DNA of 64,000 nucleotides from an uncultured Muribaculaceae bacterium (GCA_910584125.1 CAJTXU010000010.1:1-64000); one strand, 5' to 3'; counted from the first letter of the stretch, positions 1 through 8,724 are shown. Translations and numbers: made by a program. The notes: generated by a model not told the origin, from the sequence alone.

Positions 1-234
1 CACATTTATTAACCTTGTAATCATTCGATTAGCTCAAAACTACCGAACCATTGTAAAATACCTGGAGTGCGAGATGTGAAATGGTTCATCAGCAATCGAG
101 AGATATTCAGATTATTTCCTCAGAAACCGCGGCCTGCCCTTTACATTATAGAAAACGAAACAATCTCTCGCTACCTCACAGGAGCCAGACGAATTATAAG
201 AGAGGGATACAACATTAGATATGATTCTATGTAA
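1..234 (+). pseudogene. Low-GC 3' gene fragment or remnant
   Basis: One frame is open from base 13 to a TAA at 232-234 (about 73 codons) and contains no ATG before its last codon, so it is either the 3' end of a frameshifted gene entering from outside the window or a decayed remnant. A TAA at 10-12 lies in the same frame. The predicted tail is basic and ends in IRYDSM. Base composition is clearly A+T-richer than the neighbouring genes, which suggests foreign or decaying DNA. I do not recognise a family. Confidence 0.3.
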
Positions 235-276
235 AGCGCACGAGTAGGCGCGGAGCCGTGCCTCCTGGTTCTGTGA

Positions 277-292
277 GCAAGCTTAAGCTTGC
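277..292. repeat. 16-bp perfect palindrome
   Basis: GCAAGCTTAAGCTTGC reads the same on both strands. It lies between the low-GC fragment and the 3' end of the glycosyltransferase gene, where convergent transcripts would meet, so it may act as a weak bidirectional stop. There is no clear poly-T tract. Confidence 0.4.
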
Positions 293-327
293 GTCAGTAG
301 GCATCCGCCGATGAGCGGCGGGGGAGA

Positions 328-1284
328 TCAGGTGAGGTGCTTCTCGATGTGGTAGCGCGGGCGGTGCTTGGTCTCGATGTAGACTTTGCCGACGTAGAGG
401 CCCACCAGACCGACGGCGATGAGGATGATGCCTCCCACAAGCCATATAGACAGGATCAGCGACGCCCAGCCGTGGACCGCCGTGCCGTTGAAGAGCGACA
501 CGAGAACGTAGATTCCGATGGCTATGGCGATCAGCACGAATATGCCGCCCAGCGCCATAATCATGTATATGGGCTTGACCGAAAAGGAGGTGATGCCGTC
601 GAAGGCCAGCGTCAGCATCTTCTTCACGGTGTACTTGGTCTCGCCGGCCTCGCGGCGCTCCCTCACCTCCTCGACTCGCGTCGACGGGAAGCCGATCATC
701 GGGATGATGCCCCGCAGATACAGGTTGCGCTCCTCGTAACGCGCCAGCTCCTCTACGACGCGACGCGTCATGAAGCGGAAATCGGCATGGTTGTATATCG
801 TCTTGAGGCCCATGTGGTTCTGCAATTTGTAGAACGACTCGGCCGTGAAGCGCTTGAGAAACGAATCCGACTCGCGCGACGTCCGCACGCCATACACGAC
901 GTCATAACCCTCGTAGCAGCCCTTGACCATCTGCGGGATGCACTCCAGGGGGTCCTGCAGATCGACGTCGATGGTAATCACCGCGTCGGCCGACTCCGGG
1001 GCGTCGACAGCCGTGAGCATACCGGCCATGATGGCGTTCTGATGGCCGACGTTGCGCGAGAGGTTCAGGCCGTGGCACATCGGGTTTTCGTCGTGGAGAC
1101 GCGAGATGATGCTCCAGGTGCTGTCGCGGCTGCCGTCGTTGACGAAAAGCAGGAAACTGTCGGCGGCGACGAGGCCGTCGCCGATCATCTCCCTCATCAG
1201 CGACATCAGTCTCGGCGCCGAGATGGGCAGCATCTCCTCCTCGTTGTAGCAGGGGGCGACTATGGCGAGTTTGATAGGTTTCAT
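328..1284 (-). CDS. GtrB/DPM1-like family 2 glycosyltransferase
   Basis: Likely membrane-anchored glycosyltransferase that moves a sugar from a nucleotide sugar to a polyprenyl-phosphate carrier. The N-terminal GT-A domain (residues about 5-220) shows APCYNEEE at 10-17, the nucleotide-binding VNDGS at 48-52 and a metal-binding DLQDP at 108-112. It continues with the HADFRFM and TSFSVKP blocks typical of the GtrB/DPM1 group. Two hydrophobic helices follow (about 237-263 and 275-300), then a basic tail. 318 aa is normal for the family. The start codon lies 14-20 nt below a strong promoter (1305-1336). Sugar and lipid specificity cannot be read from the sequence. Confidence 0.88.
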   Translation of the reverse strand: MKPIKLAIVAPCYNEEEMLPISAPRLMSLMREMIGDGLVAADSFLLFVNDGSRDSTWSIISRLHDENPMCHGLNLSRNVGHQNAIMAGMLTAVDAPESADAVITIDVDLQDPLECIPQMVKGCYEGYDVVYGVRTSRESDSFLKRFTAESFYKLQNHMGLKTIYNHADFRFMTRRVVEELARYEERNLYLRGIIPMIGFPSTRVEEVRERREAGETKYTVKKMLTLAFDGITSFSVKPIYMIMALGGIFVLIAIAIGIYVLVSLFNGTAVHGWASLILSIWLVGGIILIAVGLVGLYVGKVYIETKHRPRYHIEKHLT

Positions 1285-1304
1285 CTTTCGGAGGTTTTAT
1301 GATG

Positions 1305-1336
1305 CAAAGATAAGCCATACGGACGTAAATCGCAAA
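1305..1336 (-). promoter_or_regulatory. Promoter of the glycosyltransferase gene
   Basis: On the minus strand TTTG (1336-1333) and TATCTTTG (1312-1305) are separated by exactly 20 bp, a full match to the Bacteroidetes primary sigma consensus (-33 TTTG, -7 TAnnTTTG). Transcription would begin near 1298, just before the ATG at 1284. Confidence 0.7.
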
Positions 1337-1384
1337 TCCGCAAAGGTAAAAAAAACTGAAAAAACGGCTTAAGGCCGCCGTTGA

Positions 1385-1416
1385 TTTGTATAATAGAAAA
1401 AAATTAGCTAATTTTG
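1385..1416 (+). promoter_or_regulatory. Promoter for tRNA-Arg and the DUF177-rpmF-fabH run
   Basis: TTTG at 1385-1388 and TAATTTTG at 1409-1416 with a 20-bp spacer match the Bacteroidetes promoter form. Transcription would start near 1424 and read first through the tRNA. It is divergent from the promoter at 1305-1336. Confidence 0.65.
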
Positions 1417-1513
1417 CAAACTCATAGTAGCCGACAGGCAGCGGCTCCCGCACTGCTCGGGAGGCGTGGCGTGTCGCGCCGCGACGCCCGGAGCGTTGCG
1501 GGAGGAAACATAA

Positions 1514-1588
1514 GCCTCTGTAGTTCAACGGATAGAATAGAAGTTTCCTAAACTTTAGATAGGGGTTCGATTCCCCTCGGAGGTACCA
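1514..1588 (+). tRNA. tRNA-Arg (anticodon CCT)
   Basis: A full cloverleaf can be drawn. The 7-bp acceptor stem pairs GCCTCTG with CGGAGGT, including G-T pairs. There is a D arm, a 5-bp anticodon stem GAAGT/ACTTT around loop TTCCTAA (anticodon CCT, reading AGG), and a T arm AGGGG/CCCCT with loop TTCGATT. Discriminator A and an encoded CCA follow. It lies just upstream of the DUF177 gene and probably shares its promoter. Confidence 0.93.
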
Positions 1589-1689
1589 GCGGGCGGGGCA
1601 TACCTGCCCGGCGGAGCGGCCAGCGTCCGCCGCCGGGATGCCACGGCCCGAGTCAACAGCATGCCCCGGCATGCACAAACCGAAAGGAA

Positions 1690-2196
1690 TTGGGCAGAGA
1701 GAAGACATATGAAATCGACCTCGTGTCGCTCAGAGAGGGACAGAGCAACGAATACAGCTACCATATCGGCAAGGAGTTCTTCGCCGACAGGGGGGCTGAC
1801 ATCGTCATCGACGCCGACGTCGCCGTGCATCTCGACATCACGGCGCGCCGCGGCATGTACCTGCTGCAGTTCGATTTCGTAGGGCGGCTCGACGTGCCCT
1901 GCGACCGATGCCTTCAGCCCGTGGCCGTGGACGTCGACACCGAATACGACCTCACCGTGCGTCACGGCGAGGAACTCGACGACAGCAGCGACGAGGTGCT
2001 GGTGATTCCCGAAAGCTGGTCGCGGCTCGACGTCGCGCCGATGATATACGACACATTGCTGCTCTCCATACCCCTGCGGTGCGTACACGCCGAGGGGGGA
2101 TGCGACTCCGAAATGGCGGCCGCGCTGCGCGACCACCGTGCCGGCGACGACGCCGACGACGATCAGGACGAGGACCAGGAGGCAGATAAAGAATAA
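1690..2196 (+). CDS. DUF177/YceD family protein
   Basis: YceD/DUF177 proteins are almost always encoded next to rpmF, as here, and are linked to 23S rRNA or ribosome metabolism. The protein has 168 aa. It begins with the family-like YEIDLVSLREG block and carries a Cys pair in CDRC (about residue 75), a second HAEGGC Cys patch, and a very acidic C-terminus. The chosen start is a TTG at 1690; nearby ATGs at 1661, 1671 and 1709 are in other frames. A small inverted repeat (1659-1674) lies just before it. rpmF follows after 28 nt. The family call is firm; the exact start is uncertain. Confidence 0.82.
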   Translation: MGREKTYEIDLVSLREGQSNEYSYHIGKEFFADRGADIVIDADVAVHLDITARRGMYLLQFDFVGRLDVPCDRCLQPVAVDVDTEYDLTVRHGEELDDSSDEVLVIPESWSRLDVAPMIYDTLLLSIPLRCVHAEGGCDSEMAAALRDHRAGDDADDDQDEDQEADKE

Positions 2197-2224
2197 ACAA
2201 AACAATTAAAAAAATAAAAAGACA

Positions 2225-2398
2225 ATGGCACATCCTAAACGCAGACAATCGCACACCCGGACAGCGAAACGCCGCACACACGACAAGGCGCTTATCCCGA
2301 CAATCGTTCTTTGCCCCAACTGCGGCGCATGGCACGTATACCACACCGTATGCGGCGAGTGCGGCTTCTACCGCGGCAAGCAGATGATCGAGAAATAA
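2225..2398 (+). CDS. rpmF: 50S ribosomal protein L32
   Basis: This 57-aa basic protein begins MAHPKRRQSHTRTAKRRTHD, the usual L32 N-terminus. Its zinc ribbon is built from CPNC (30-33) and CGEC (43-46), so it is the zinc-binding form of L32. The length is normal for Bacteroidetes. It sits in the conserved order DUF177-rpmF-fabH, 26 nt after the DUF177 stop and 60 nt before fabH. Confidence 0.96.
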   Translation: MAHPKRRQSHTRTAKRRTHDKALIPTIVLCPNCGAWHVYHTVCGECGFYRGKQMIEK

Positions 2399-2458
2399 TT
2401 CACACCAGAGACACGGGCCTACACAGCCCGCACAAAGCACAAAGAGGAAATTCATAAG

Positions 2459-3451
2459 ATGCCAAACGCCAAAATCAGCGGCATAGCGTCGTACGTGCCC
2501 GACGATATCTTAGACAACGAGATGCTGTCGAAGATGGTCGACACCAACGACGAGTGGATCACGACGCGTGTCGGGATCAAGGAGCGCCGCATACTCAGGG
2601 ACGACTCGAAAGGGTCGAGCTACCTGGGAATCCGTGCGGTGGAAAAACTGATCACGGAATGCGGTATAGACCGCGATGAGGTCGACCTTCTTATCTGCGC
2701 GACTTCCAACCCCGATTACCGGTTCCCCTCGACGGCCTCGGTGATCGCCCACGGCGTCGGCCTTGACAAGGCTTATGCCTACGACATTCAGGCCGCCTGC
2801 GCCGGCTTCCTGGTGACCGTGCAGGACGCGCGCGCATATATCGAATCGGGACTTTACAAGAAAATCATAGTCGTCGCCGCCGAGAAGATGTCGAGCATGA
2901 CCGATTATGAAGACCGCGCCACCTGTCCTCTCTTTGGCGACGCGGCAGGCGCCGTGCTGATCGAGCCTACCGACGAGCCCGTCGGCGTGATCGACGGCGA
3001 GTTCCATGTGGACGGCTCAGGCCTCGGCAACCTGCTCATGAAGGCCGGAGGCTCGGCCAAGCCCGCAAGCCACGACACCGTCGACGCCCGCGAGCACTTC
3101 ATCTATCAGGAAGGCCGCGTGGTCTACAAGAACGCCGTCAGGGACATGCTCTCCTCTTCCCAGTCAATCATCGCGCGCAACAACCTCGCCATCGACGACA
3201 TCGACTGGTTCGTGCCCCATCAGGCAAACCTCCGGATCATCGAGGCCGTGGGAGGCCGCATCAACATCCCGGACGAGAAGATTCTGGTCAACATCCAGCA
3301 TTACGGCAACACGTCGGCCGCTTCGATTCCTCTCTGCCTCGACGAGTACAAGGGCCGCCTCCACAAGGGCGACAAAATCGTGCTCACGGCCTTCGGTGCC
3401 GGTTTCACCTGGGGCGCGATGTATCTCATCTGGGCCATCGACCCCAAATGA
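2459..3451 (+). CDS. fabH: 3-oxoacyl-ACP synthase III (KAS III)
   Basis: FabH starts fatty-acid synthesis by condensing an acyl-CoA primer with malonyl-ACP in the cytoplasm. The 330-aa protein shows the complete Cys-His-Asn triad: Cys114 in QAACAGF, His254 in VPHQAN and Asn284 in HYGNTSA. The glycine-rich GAGFTWGA block lies near the C-terminus. It is the last gene of the DUF177-rpmF-fabH run, because a clear intrinsic terminator follows about 40 nt after the stop codon. Bacteroidales often carry more than one FabH-like protein, so the primer preference is not known. Confidence 0.95.
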   Translation: MPNAKISGIASYVPDDILDNEMLSKMVDTNDEWITTRVGIKERRILRDDSKGSSYLGIRAVEKLITECGIDRDEVDLLICATSNPDYRFPSTASVIAHGVGLDKAYAYDIQAACAGFLVTVQDARAYIESGLYKKIIVVAAEKMSSMTDYEDRATCPLFGDAAGAVLIEPTDEPVGVIDGEFHVDGSGLGNLLMKAGGSAKPASHDTVDAREHFIYQEGRVVYKNAVRDMLSSSQSIIARNNLAIDDIDWFVPHQANLRIIEAVGGRINIPDEKILVNIQHYGNTSAASIPLCLDEYKGRLHKGDKIVLTAFGAGFTWGAMYLIWAIDPK

Positions 3452-3490
3452 CCCCCTCGGGCCGCGTCGATCACCCTCATCACAGCATAC

Positions 3491-3523
3491 AAGGGCATCA
3501 GATTCTTTCCGATGCCCTTTTCT
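3491..3523 (+). terminator. Rho-independent terminator after fabH
   Basis: AAGGGCATC (3491-3499) pairs perfectly with GATGCCCTT (3511-3519) around an 11-nt loop, and the stem runs into TTTTCTACTT. This separates fabH from era. Confidence 0.8.
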
Positions 3524-3632
3524 ACTTAATCCCCTCTGAACAATCTACGGATGCAAAGGGTTGAAATATAAGGCCGCCAGCCCACCGGGCAGACAGCCCC
3601 ACCGAATACCGAAAACCCTTAAACCGCATACT

Positions 3633-4625
3633 ATGGCAGAAGACATGAACAACGCCGAGATGCTGGCCGGAACTCCGGCCGACAACGGTGAAATGATAAG
3701 CAAAGCCTACGACGCCGACAACGACGACGCCAAGGTGAAGGAAGACCACAAGGCCGGATTCGTCAACATCGTCGGCAACCCCAACGTGGGCAAATCGACG
3801 CTGATGAACGACCTCGTCGGCGAACGCATATCGATCATCACCCAGAAGGCGCAGACCACGCGCCACCGCATCATGGGCATCGTCAACACCCCCGACTACC
3901 AGATCGTCTATTCCGACACGCCGGGAGTGCTGAAACCCAAGTACAAGCTGCAGGAGTCGATGCTCGAGTTCTCCGAAGGCGCCCTGACCGACGCCGACAT
4001 ACTGCTCTACGTCACCGACGTCGTCGAAGACCCGGAGAAGAACAAGGATTTCCTCGACCGCGTGGCGGCCGAGAAGATTCCCGTGCTGCTGGTGATCAAC
4101 AAGATCGACCTGCTCAAGAGCCAGGACGAACTGACAGCCATTGTCGACAAGTGGCACGCACGCCTCCCCAAGGCCGAGATCTTCCCGACGAGCGCCCTGG
4201 AGCACTTCAACATCGACAACCTCAAGGGGCGCATCGTCGAACTCTTGCCGGTGTCGCCACCGTTCTTCGGCAAAGACGCGCTGACCGACAAGCCGGCCCG
4301 ATTCTTCGTCACCGAGATCATCCGCGAGAAACTGCTGCTGATGTACGACAAGGAGATTCCCTACAGCACGGAGGTGATAGTCGAGAAATTCGACGAGAAA
4401 GAGGGCTCCATCCATATCATGGCCGTCATCTACGTGGAGCGCGACTCCCAGAAGGGCATCCTGATCGGCAAGGGGGGCGAGAAGATAAAGAAGGTCGGCA
4501 TCGCCGCCCGCGCGGACATCGAGAAGTTCTTCGGCAAGAAGGTATATCTCGAGCTATTCGTCAAGGTGGAGAAGGACTGGCGCAACCGCGAGAACAAGCT
4601 GCGCGAGTTCGGATACCGCGAATAA
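3633..4625 (+). CDS. era: GTPase Era
   Basis: Era binds the 3' end of 16S rRNA and acts in small-subunit assembly. The G domain carries GNPNVGKST (G1), DTPG (G3) and NKID (G4). A KH RNA-binding domain covers the C-terminal third, with the IGKGGEKIKK loop. The start is placed at the ATG at 3633 (330 aa), about 35 residues before the G1-region strand. An upstream extension to 3561 would need a TTG start and adds 24 non-conserved residues. The acidic N-terminal extension (about 35 aa) is longer than in Escherichia coli Era. der follows 44 nt later. Confidence 0.95.
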   Translation: MAEDMNNAEMLAGTPADNGEMISKAYDADNDDAKVKEDHKAGFVNIVGNPNVGKSTLMNDLVGERISIITQKAQTTRHRIMGIVNTPDYQIVYSDTPGVLKPKYKLQESMLEFSEGALTDADILLYVTDVVEDPEKNKDFLDRVAAEKIPVLLVINKIDLLKSQDELTAIVDKWHARLPKAEIFPTSALEHFNIDNLKGRIVELLPVSPPFFGKDALTDKPARFFVTEIIREKLLLMYDKEIPYSTEVIVEKFDEKEGSIHIMAVIYVERDSQKGILIGKGGEKIKKVGIAARADIEKFFGKKVYLELFVKVEKDWRNRENKLREFGYRE

Positions 4626-4669
4626 GCGCGTATAAGCAAGAAGTAAAAAGTAATAAGTAAAAAGACGTT

Positions 4670-5986
4670 ATGAGCAAACTCATAGCTATAGTAGGGCGGC
4701 CCAACGTCGGCAAGTCGACGCTGTTCAACCGCTTGACGCAGACACGCAGCGCGATCGTCGACAACACGGCCGGCACGACGCGCGACCGCCAGTATGGCAA
4801 GGTCGACTGGAACGGCCAGGAATTCTCAATCGTCGACACGGGCGGTTGGGTCGTCAACTCCGACGACGTCTTCGAGGAGGAGATCAACAAGCAGGTGGCG
4901 ATCGCCATCGAGGAGGCCGACGTCATACTTTTCGTGGTCGACTCCACCACCGGCGTCACCGACCTCGACGACAAGGTGGCGCAGATTCTGCGTCGGTCGA
5001 AGAAGCCGGTCATAGTCGTGGCCAACAAGGAAGACATCGGCGACGCGCGATTCAACGCCGCCGAGTTCTATTCATTCGGTCTCGGCGACCCGATCGAGGT
5101 GTCGTCGGCCAACGGATCCGGCACGGGCGAGCTGCTCGACGAAATCGTCAAGGACATGCCCGAAAAGGAAGATGACGAAGCCACGGAAGAAAACGTCGCC
5201 AAGTTCGCCATCGTCGGGCGTCCGAACGCCGGCAAGTCGTCGCTGATCAACGCCTTCATCGGCGAGGAGCGGCACATCGTGACCGACATCGCCGGCACGA
5301 CACGCGACTCGATCTATCACCGCTACAACAAGTTCGGCTTCGACTTCTATCTGGTCGACACCGCCGGCATCCGCAAGAAGCAGAAGGTCAACGAGGATAT
5401 CGAGTATTACTCGGTGATCCGCTCGATCCGCGCCATCGAGGCCTCCGACGTCTGCATCCTGATGATCGACGCCACGCGCGGCATCGAGGGTCAGGACGCC
5501 AACATCTTCGGCCTCATACAGCGCAACCGCAAGGGTCTGGTGGTGTGCGTCAACAAGTGGGACCTCGTCGAGGACAAATCGGTTACGGCCCAGAAACGCT
5601 ATGAGGAGGCGATTCGCACGAAGTTCGCACCCTTCACCGACTTCCCGATCATCTTCACCTCGGCGCTCACCAAGCAGCGTATCTTCAAGGTACTGGAGAC
5701 GGCCATCGAGGTCTACAACAACCGCCGCCGTACCATCCCTACATCTCAGCTCAACACCTACATGCTCGAGCAGATAGCGGTGACTCCGCCGCCGAGCAAC
5801 AAGGGGAAGTTCGTCAAGATCAAGTATGTCACGATGCTCAAGGACGCCGTGATACCCACGTTCGTCTTCTTCTGCAACCTGCCGCAGTGGGTCAAGGAGC
5901 CCTACCGCCGATTTCTGGAGAACAAGATCCGCGAGCATTGGGACTTCCACGGCACGCCCATCGCCATCTTCATGCGCGAGAAATGA
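4670..5986 (+). CDS. der: GTPase Der (EngA)
   Basis: Der is a double-GTPase that acts in 50S subunit assembly. Two G domains in tandem are plain: GRPNVGKSTLFN at 8-19 with DTGG and NKED, then GRPNAGKSSLIN near 182 with DTAG and NKWD. A KH-like C-terminal domain follows. 438 aa matches the family. It lies 44 nt after era across a short A+T-rich spacer with AAGTAA-type heptamers, so both ribosome-assembly GTPases are likely cotranscribed. Confidence 0.96.
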   Translation: MSKLIAIVGRPNVGKSTLFNRLTQTRSAIVDNTAGTTRDRQYGKVDWNGQEFSIVDTGGWVVNSDDVFEEEINKQVAIAIEEADVILFVVDSTTGVTDLDDKVAQILRRSKKPVIVVANKEDIGDARFNAAEFYSFGLGDPIEVSSANGSGTGELLDEIVKDMPEKEDDEATEENVAKFAIVGRPNAGKSSLINAFIGEERHIVTDIAGTTRDSIYHRYNKFGFDFYLVDTAGIRKKQKVNEDIEYYSVIRSIRAIEASDVCILMIDATRGIEGQDANIFGLIQRNRKGLVVCVNKWDLVEDKSVTAQKRYEEAIRTKFAPFTDFPIIFTSALTKQRIFKVLETAIEVYNNRRRTIPTSQLNTYMLEQIAVTPPPSNKGKFVKIKYVTMLKDAVIPTFVFFCNLPQWVKEPYRRFLENKIREHWDFHGTPIAIFMREK

Positions 5987-5987
5987 A

Positions 5988-6134
5988 ATATAAGTTATAA
6001 GTAAGAAGTAAAAAGTAAAAAGTAATACGGGGCTCCGCGGTCGTTTCGCGAGTCCCGTATTACTTCTTACTTAATCACTTCTTACTTCAGCAGAGTCCCG
6101 TATTACTTCTTACTTTTAACTTCTTACTTTACAA
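5988..6134. repeat. Heptamer-flanked intergenic hairpin, copy 1
   Basis: AAGTAA-type heptamers lead into an inverted repeat. The left arm from 6024 (AATACGGGGCTCCGCG) faces a right arm ending at 6061 (CGCGAGTCCCGTATT), followed by TTACTT-type heptamers. The right half is repeated again at about 6094-6115. It sits between convergent genes (der and the beta-barrel gene), so it probably works as a bidirectional terminator. It belongs to the family also seen at 22122-22245 and 30963-31060. Confidence 0.7.
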
Positions 6135-6137
6135 CGC

Positions 6138-8288
6138 TTATTTGAGTATCGCCGAGTCGATACGGCCGTCTTGCCGCAGCTCGTTGTTGGTGTTGATCTT
6201 CTTGCCATAGCCGAATGTGTAGGTGACGCTCAGATTCAGGTTCGGCGCACACTGCGAGTTCCATTCCCAGCCTGTGGCGGCATACCTTCCGCTGTCCGAG
6301 TCGGTGTAGATGCGGCCTCGGTTGAACCAGTTGTAGTAAGAGAGGTTGATGTTCCAGCCCGCAGAGCCGTAACCCAATGCCACGCCATACGCGCTTTTGT
6401 ATCTGACGGTCTGCCCGTGGCTGTAGCCGTTGATCTCGCGCGAGGGGGTGATGTAGTTGGCTACGAAACTGAAATTGCCGAGGTAATAGACGGTCTGCAC
6501 CCAGCCGTTGACCCATGTCCAGTGGCCGGCGTCGGCTCCGGTGAAGACGGCTTTCTGCACGCGCACCTGGCCCTGCAGCGACAGAGAGTTGTTGAAGAGC
6601 CTGACCGTGGTCGAGAGCCAGCCGCGGTAGGCATGGAAATTGCCGCTGTTGACCATTCGGCGCACAAGCCCGTCATAGCCCGGAAGCGTGTAGTATTCAT
6701 ACGCCTGCTTGTCGGGGTTGCCCTCGTATTCGGCGTATGCCGAGAGGTTCCAATGGTTGTTGGGCATGAACGTATAGCTCGCCGTTGCCTGATGGAAGAG
6801 GGTGTTCTTCATGTCGGGATTACCCTGCAGCCACATGAGCTCGTTGCTCTGCACGATGGCGTCGTTGTATTCCGAGGCGCCGGGGTGTCCGTTGCCCCAC
6901 CAGCCCTCGATCGAGGCTGAATGCTTGTCGTTGATCTGATACTGCAGCTGGGCGCCGAGACGCGGATTCCACTGCTCGAGGGTGTTCGTGCCGTTCACAC
7001 GCCCGACCACATACGACATTCCGACGCGCGTATAGAGATTCAGTCCGAACTGCCAGTTCTGCATGTATTCGAGGAAGATCATGTTTTCCGACGAGAGCAG
7101 TTTCTGCCTCCCGTCGTACGAGCCGCCGTATTTCGTGTCGTAGATGGAGTTGTAGGTCATAAGCGACGTGCGGAACGTGTTGTTGTGGCCAAGACCCTTG
7201 GCGTAGGAGAGATTGACGGTAGGCGAGTACGTGTCCTCCCTGTTGCTGTTGAGAATGGGGTCGAGCGCGCCGACGCTATAGGAAGAATTGCGGCTGTTGC
7301 GCGAATACGAGAACGACCAGGAGGCCGACAGCTTGGTGTTGTAAGGAAGCGAGAACTGATAGTATCCGCTCACCGAGGGCGCGAGTGTCTGGGAAGACTC
7401 ACCGGAACGCGCCACGGCGTCGTCCATCCCGGCTTCGGGCATCGATACGCGCGACTGCACGTCAAGATGTGGCTGCCGTACCCGGAAGAATCCGGCGCGA
7501 TGCTGGATGTATGAATTCTCGGTGTTGCGGTATGCCCGCAGGCCGACCCACTCCGAATTTTCCAGACGCATGTAGTCTTCGGTGTCGGATATGCGGCGCA
7601 GCACGTCGTAATTCCTGCCTTGGAACGTCACGTCGCGAAAGGTCTCGGTCCGGTTCGAGCGATAACGGTCGTTGTGCGACATGTCGGCTCCGGCGTAGAC
7701 GTCGAAGGTCCATGACTTGTATGATAACTTGGAGTATGCAGAGAGCGTGCCCGAATCGCCGTTGAGGGTGGAGCCCGACGCCGTGACCTTCGTGTATCCG
7801 CCCCATTCATACTGCTGCATGATGAAATTGACGACATATGCCGCGCCTTCGAAACGGGGATCCTGCGGATATTGCAGCACTTCGACGCGGACCACATCCT
7901 GCGGCCTCAGACCCGCGAGATCCTGCTCGGAGGCGGCGCGGTAATCGATGAACATCGTCACTCCTTTTCCGGTGACTGTGGTGACGCTGTTGGAGCCGGC
8001 CATGACGGTGAGCTGCGGGATCTGCATCTGCATCAGGAGCTGCGTGGCGTCGGAGGCCGATTTCTTCGTGCGTTTGTCGGGGATGTATTCCACTCCATAT
8101 TTCACGACGCGCTGCGTGCGCCCCTCGACCACGAACTCGGAGAGCTGTGTGAAAAGGGAGTCGTTCTCCGCGACGGGAGCCTTTGTCTCTGACACCACCG
8201 AGTCGGCGGGTTCGGCTCCGGTGGCCGCGACGGAAGTCAGCAGGGCAGCGGCGCAGATGGCTGCGAATGTGATTGGTCTTGCATCCAT
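6138..8288 (-). CDS. Outer-membrane beta-barrel protein with TonB-plug-like N-terminus
   Basis: 716-aa exported protein. A signal peptide (about residues 1-25) is followed by a plug-like domain (about 70-165) with the run VRVEVLQYPQDPRFEGAAYV, in which the glycine-bordered VEVL...P block is typical of TonB-dependent plugs. The rest is rich in alternating aromatic beta strands. It lacks the N-terminal carboxypeptidase-like domain of SusC proteins. The best fit is the OMP_b-brl_3 group of Bacteroidetes outer-membrane proteins. No SusD partner lies beside it, and no substrate can be inferred. It stands alone, convergent with der. Confidence 0.75.
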   Translation of the reverse strand: MDARPITFAAICAAALLTSVAATGAEPADSVVSETKAPVAENDSLFTQLSEFVVEGRTQRVVKYGVEYIPDKRTKKSASDATQLLMQMQIPQLTVMAGSNSVTTVTGKGVTMFIDYRAASEQDLAGLRPQDVVRVEVLQYPQDPRFEGAAYVVNFIMQQYEWGGYTKVTASGSTLNGDSGTLSAYSKLSYKSWTFDVYAGADMSHNDRYRSNRTETFRDVTFQGRNYDVLRRISDTEDYMRLENSEWVGLRAYRNTENSYIQHRAGFFRVRQPHLDVQSRVSMPEAGMDDAVARSGESSQTLAPSVSGYYQFSLPYNTKLSASWSFSYSRNSRNSSYSVGALDPILNSNREDTYSPTVNLSYAKGLGHNNTFRTSLMTYNSIYDTKYGGSYDGRQKLLSSENMIFLEYMQNWQFGLNLYTRVGMSYVVGRVNGTNTLEQWNPRLGAQLQYQINDKHSASIEGWWGNGHPGASEYNDAIVQSNELMWLQGNPDMKNTLFHQATASYTFMPNNHWNLSAYAEYEGNPDKQAYEYYTLPGYDGLVRRMVNSGNFHAYRGWLSTTVRLFNNSLSLQGQVRVQKAVFTGADAGHWTWVNGWVQTVYYLGNFSFVANYITPSREINGYSHGQTVRYKSAYGVALGYGSAGWNINLSYYNWFNRGRIYTDSDSGRYAATGWEWNSQCAPNLNLSVTYTFGYGKKINTNNELRQDGRIDSAILK

Positions 8289-8339
8289 AAAAAAACGGTT
8301 TTACCATAGATACGCACCCAAAAGCAAATTTGTGACAAC

Positions 8340-8466
8340 GAAAGTGAAAAAGTTTAAAAACGATTGTGCGTTATTCGAGTTCAAGATTGCTGAGAGCGCG
8401 GAGGCGGCATTGGATCAGATTGAATTTCTGGGATATCTGACATCTGGATTTCTACATAACACGTAA
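8340..8466 (+). pseudogene. Remnant of an AAA/PD-(D/E)XK family gene
   Basis: The frame ending at 8466 reads ALFEFKIAESAEAALDQIE. This lines up with the nuclease-motif region of the two intact paralogs in this window (IIELKYDSTAAAALEQID at 39814-41373, IIELKVNGTAEDAIRQIE at 35834-37393), including the E-x-K motif. Nothing of the ATPase domain remains. The frame ends in TTTCTACATAACACGT, a motif found again beside the pseudogene at 58173. It looks like the scar of a lost third copy. Confidence 0.5.
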
Positions 8467-8608
8467 GATGGGCGTTGACCGAGGGCATTATATGGAGGTG
8501 AGACTTGTTATTCGGCTTATAGCTCATCGTATTCGGCGCGAATCTTTCTCTTTGTATATGATAAAAATTTTTTGGCGCAGAACTTTTACAAAGATTTTCG
8601 CCAGAAAT

Positions 8609-8639
8609 TTTGTTTTCACTTTGAAAACGTGTAAATTTG
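8609..8639 (+). promoter_or_regulatory. Promoter of the TPR histidine kinase gene
   Basis: TTTG (8609-8612) and TAAATTTG (8632-8639) are 19 bp apart, matching the Bacteroidetes consensus. The -7 element lies inside the first 33-bp repeat, and transcription would start near 8645, so the 5' leader is made of the repeats. Confidence 0.6.
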
Positions 8640-8719
8640 CACATCCCTTGACCTTGAAAACGTGAAAAATCGGGCATTGCCTGACCTTGAAAACGTGAAA
8701 TGGGGGTGTCCCTTTACTT
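8621..8719 (+). repeat. Three 33-bp tandem repeats
   Basis: TTGAAAACGTG recurs at 8621, 8654 and 8687, exactly 33 bp apart. The rest of each unit is partly conserved and ends TGACC or similar. The period is 11 codons, so the array stays open in several frames. It reaches to within 6 bp of the kinase start codon. Confidence 0.85.
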
Positions 8720-8724
8720 TGATT

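Larger units (their letters stand above)
8467..8724 (+). other. Intergenic region before the TPR histidine kinase
   Basis: No convincing gene. It holds an A+T-rich stretch, the kinase promoter (8609-8639) and three 33-bp tandem repeats (8621-8719). Short frames here are repeat-derived. Confidence 0.6.

Noticed and set aside
8621..8719. Possible CRISPR array
   Set aside because: Only three units, directly abutting with no unique spacers, and no cas genes. The same reasoning applies to 41551-41649.
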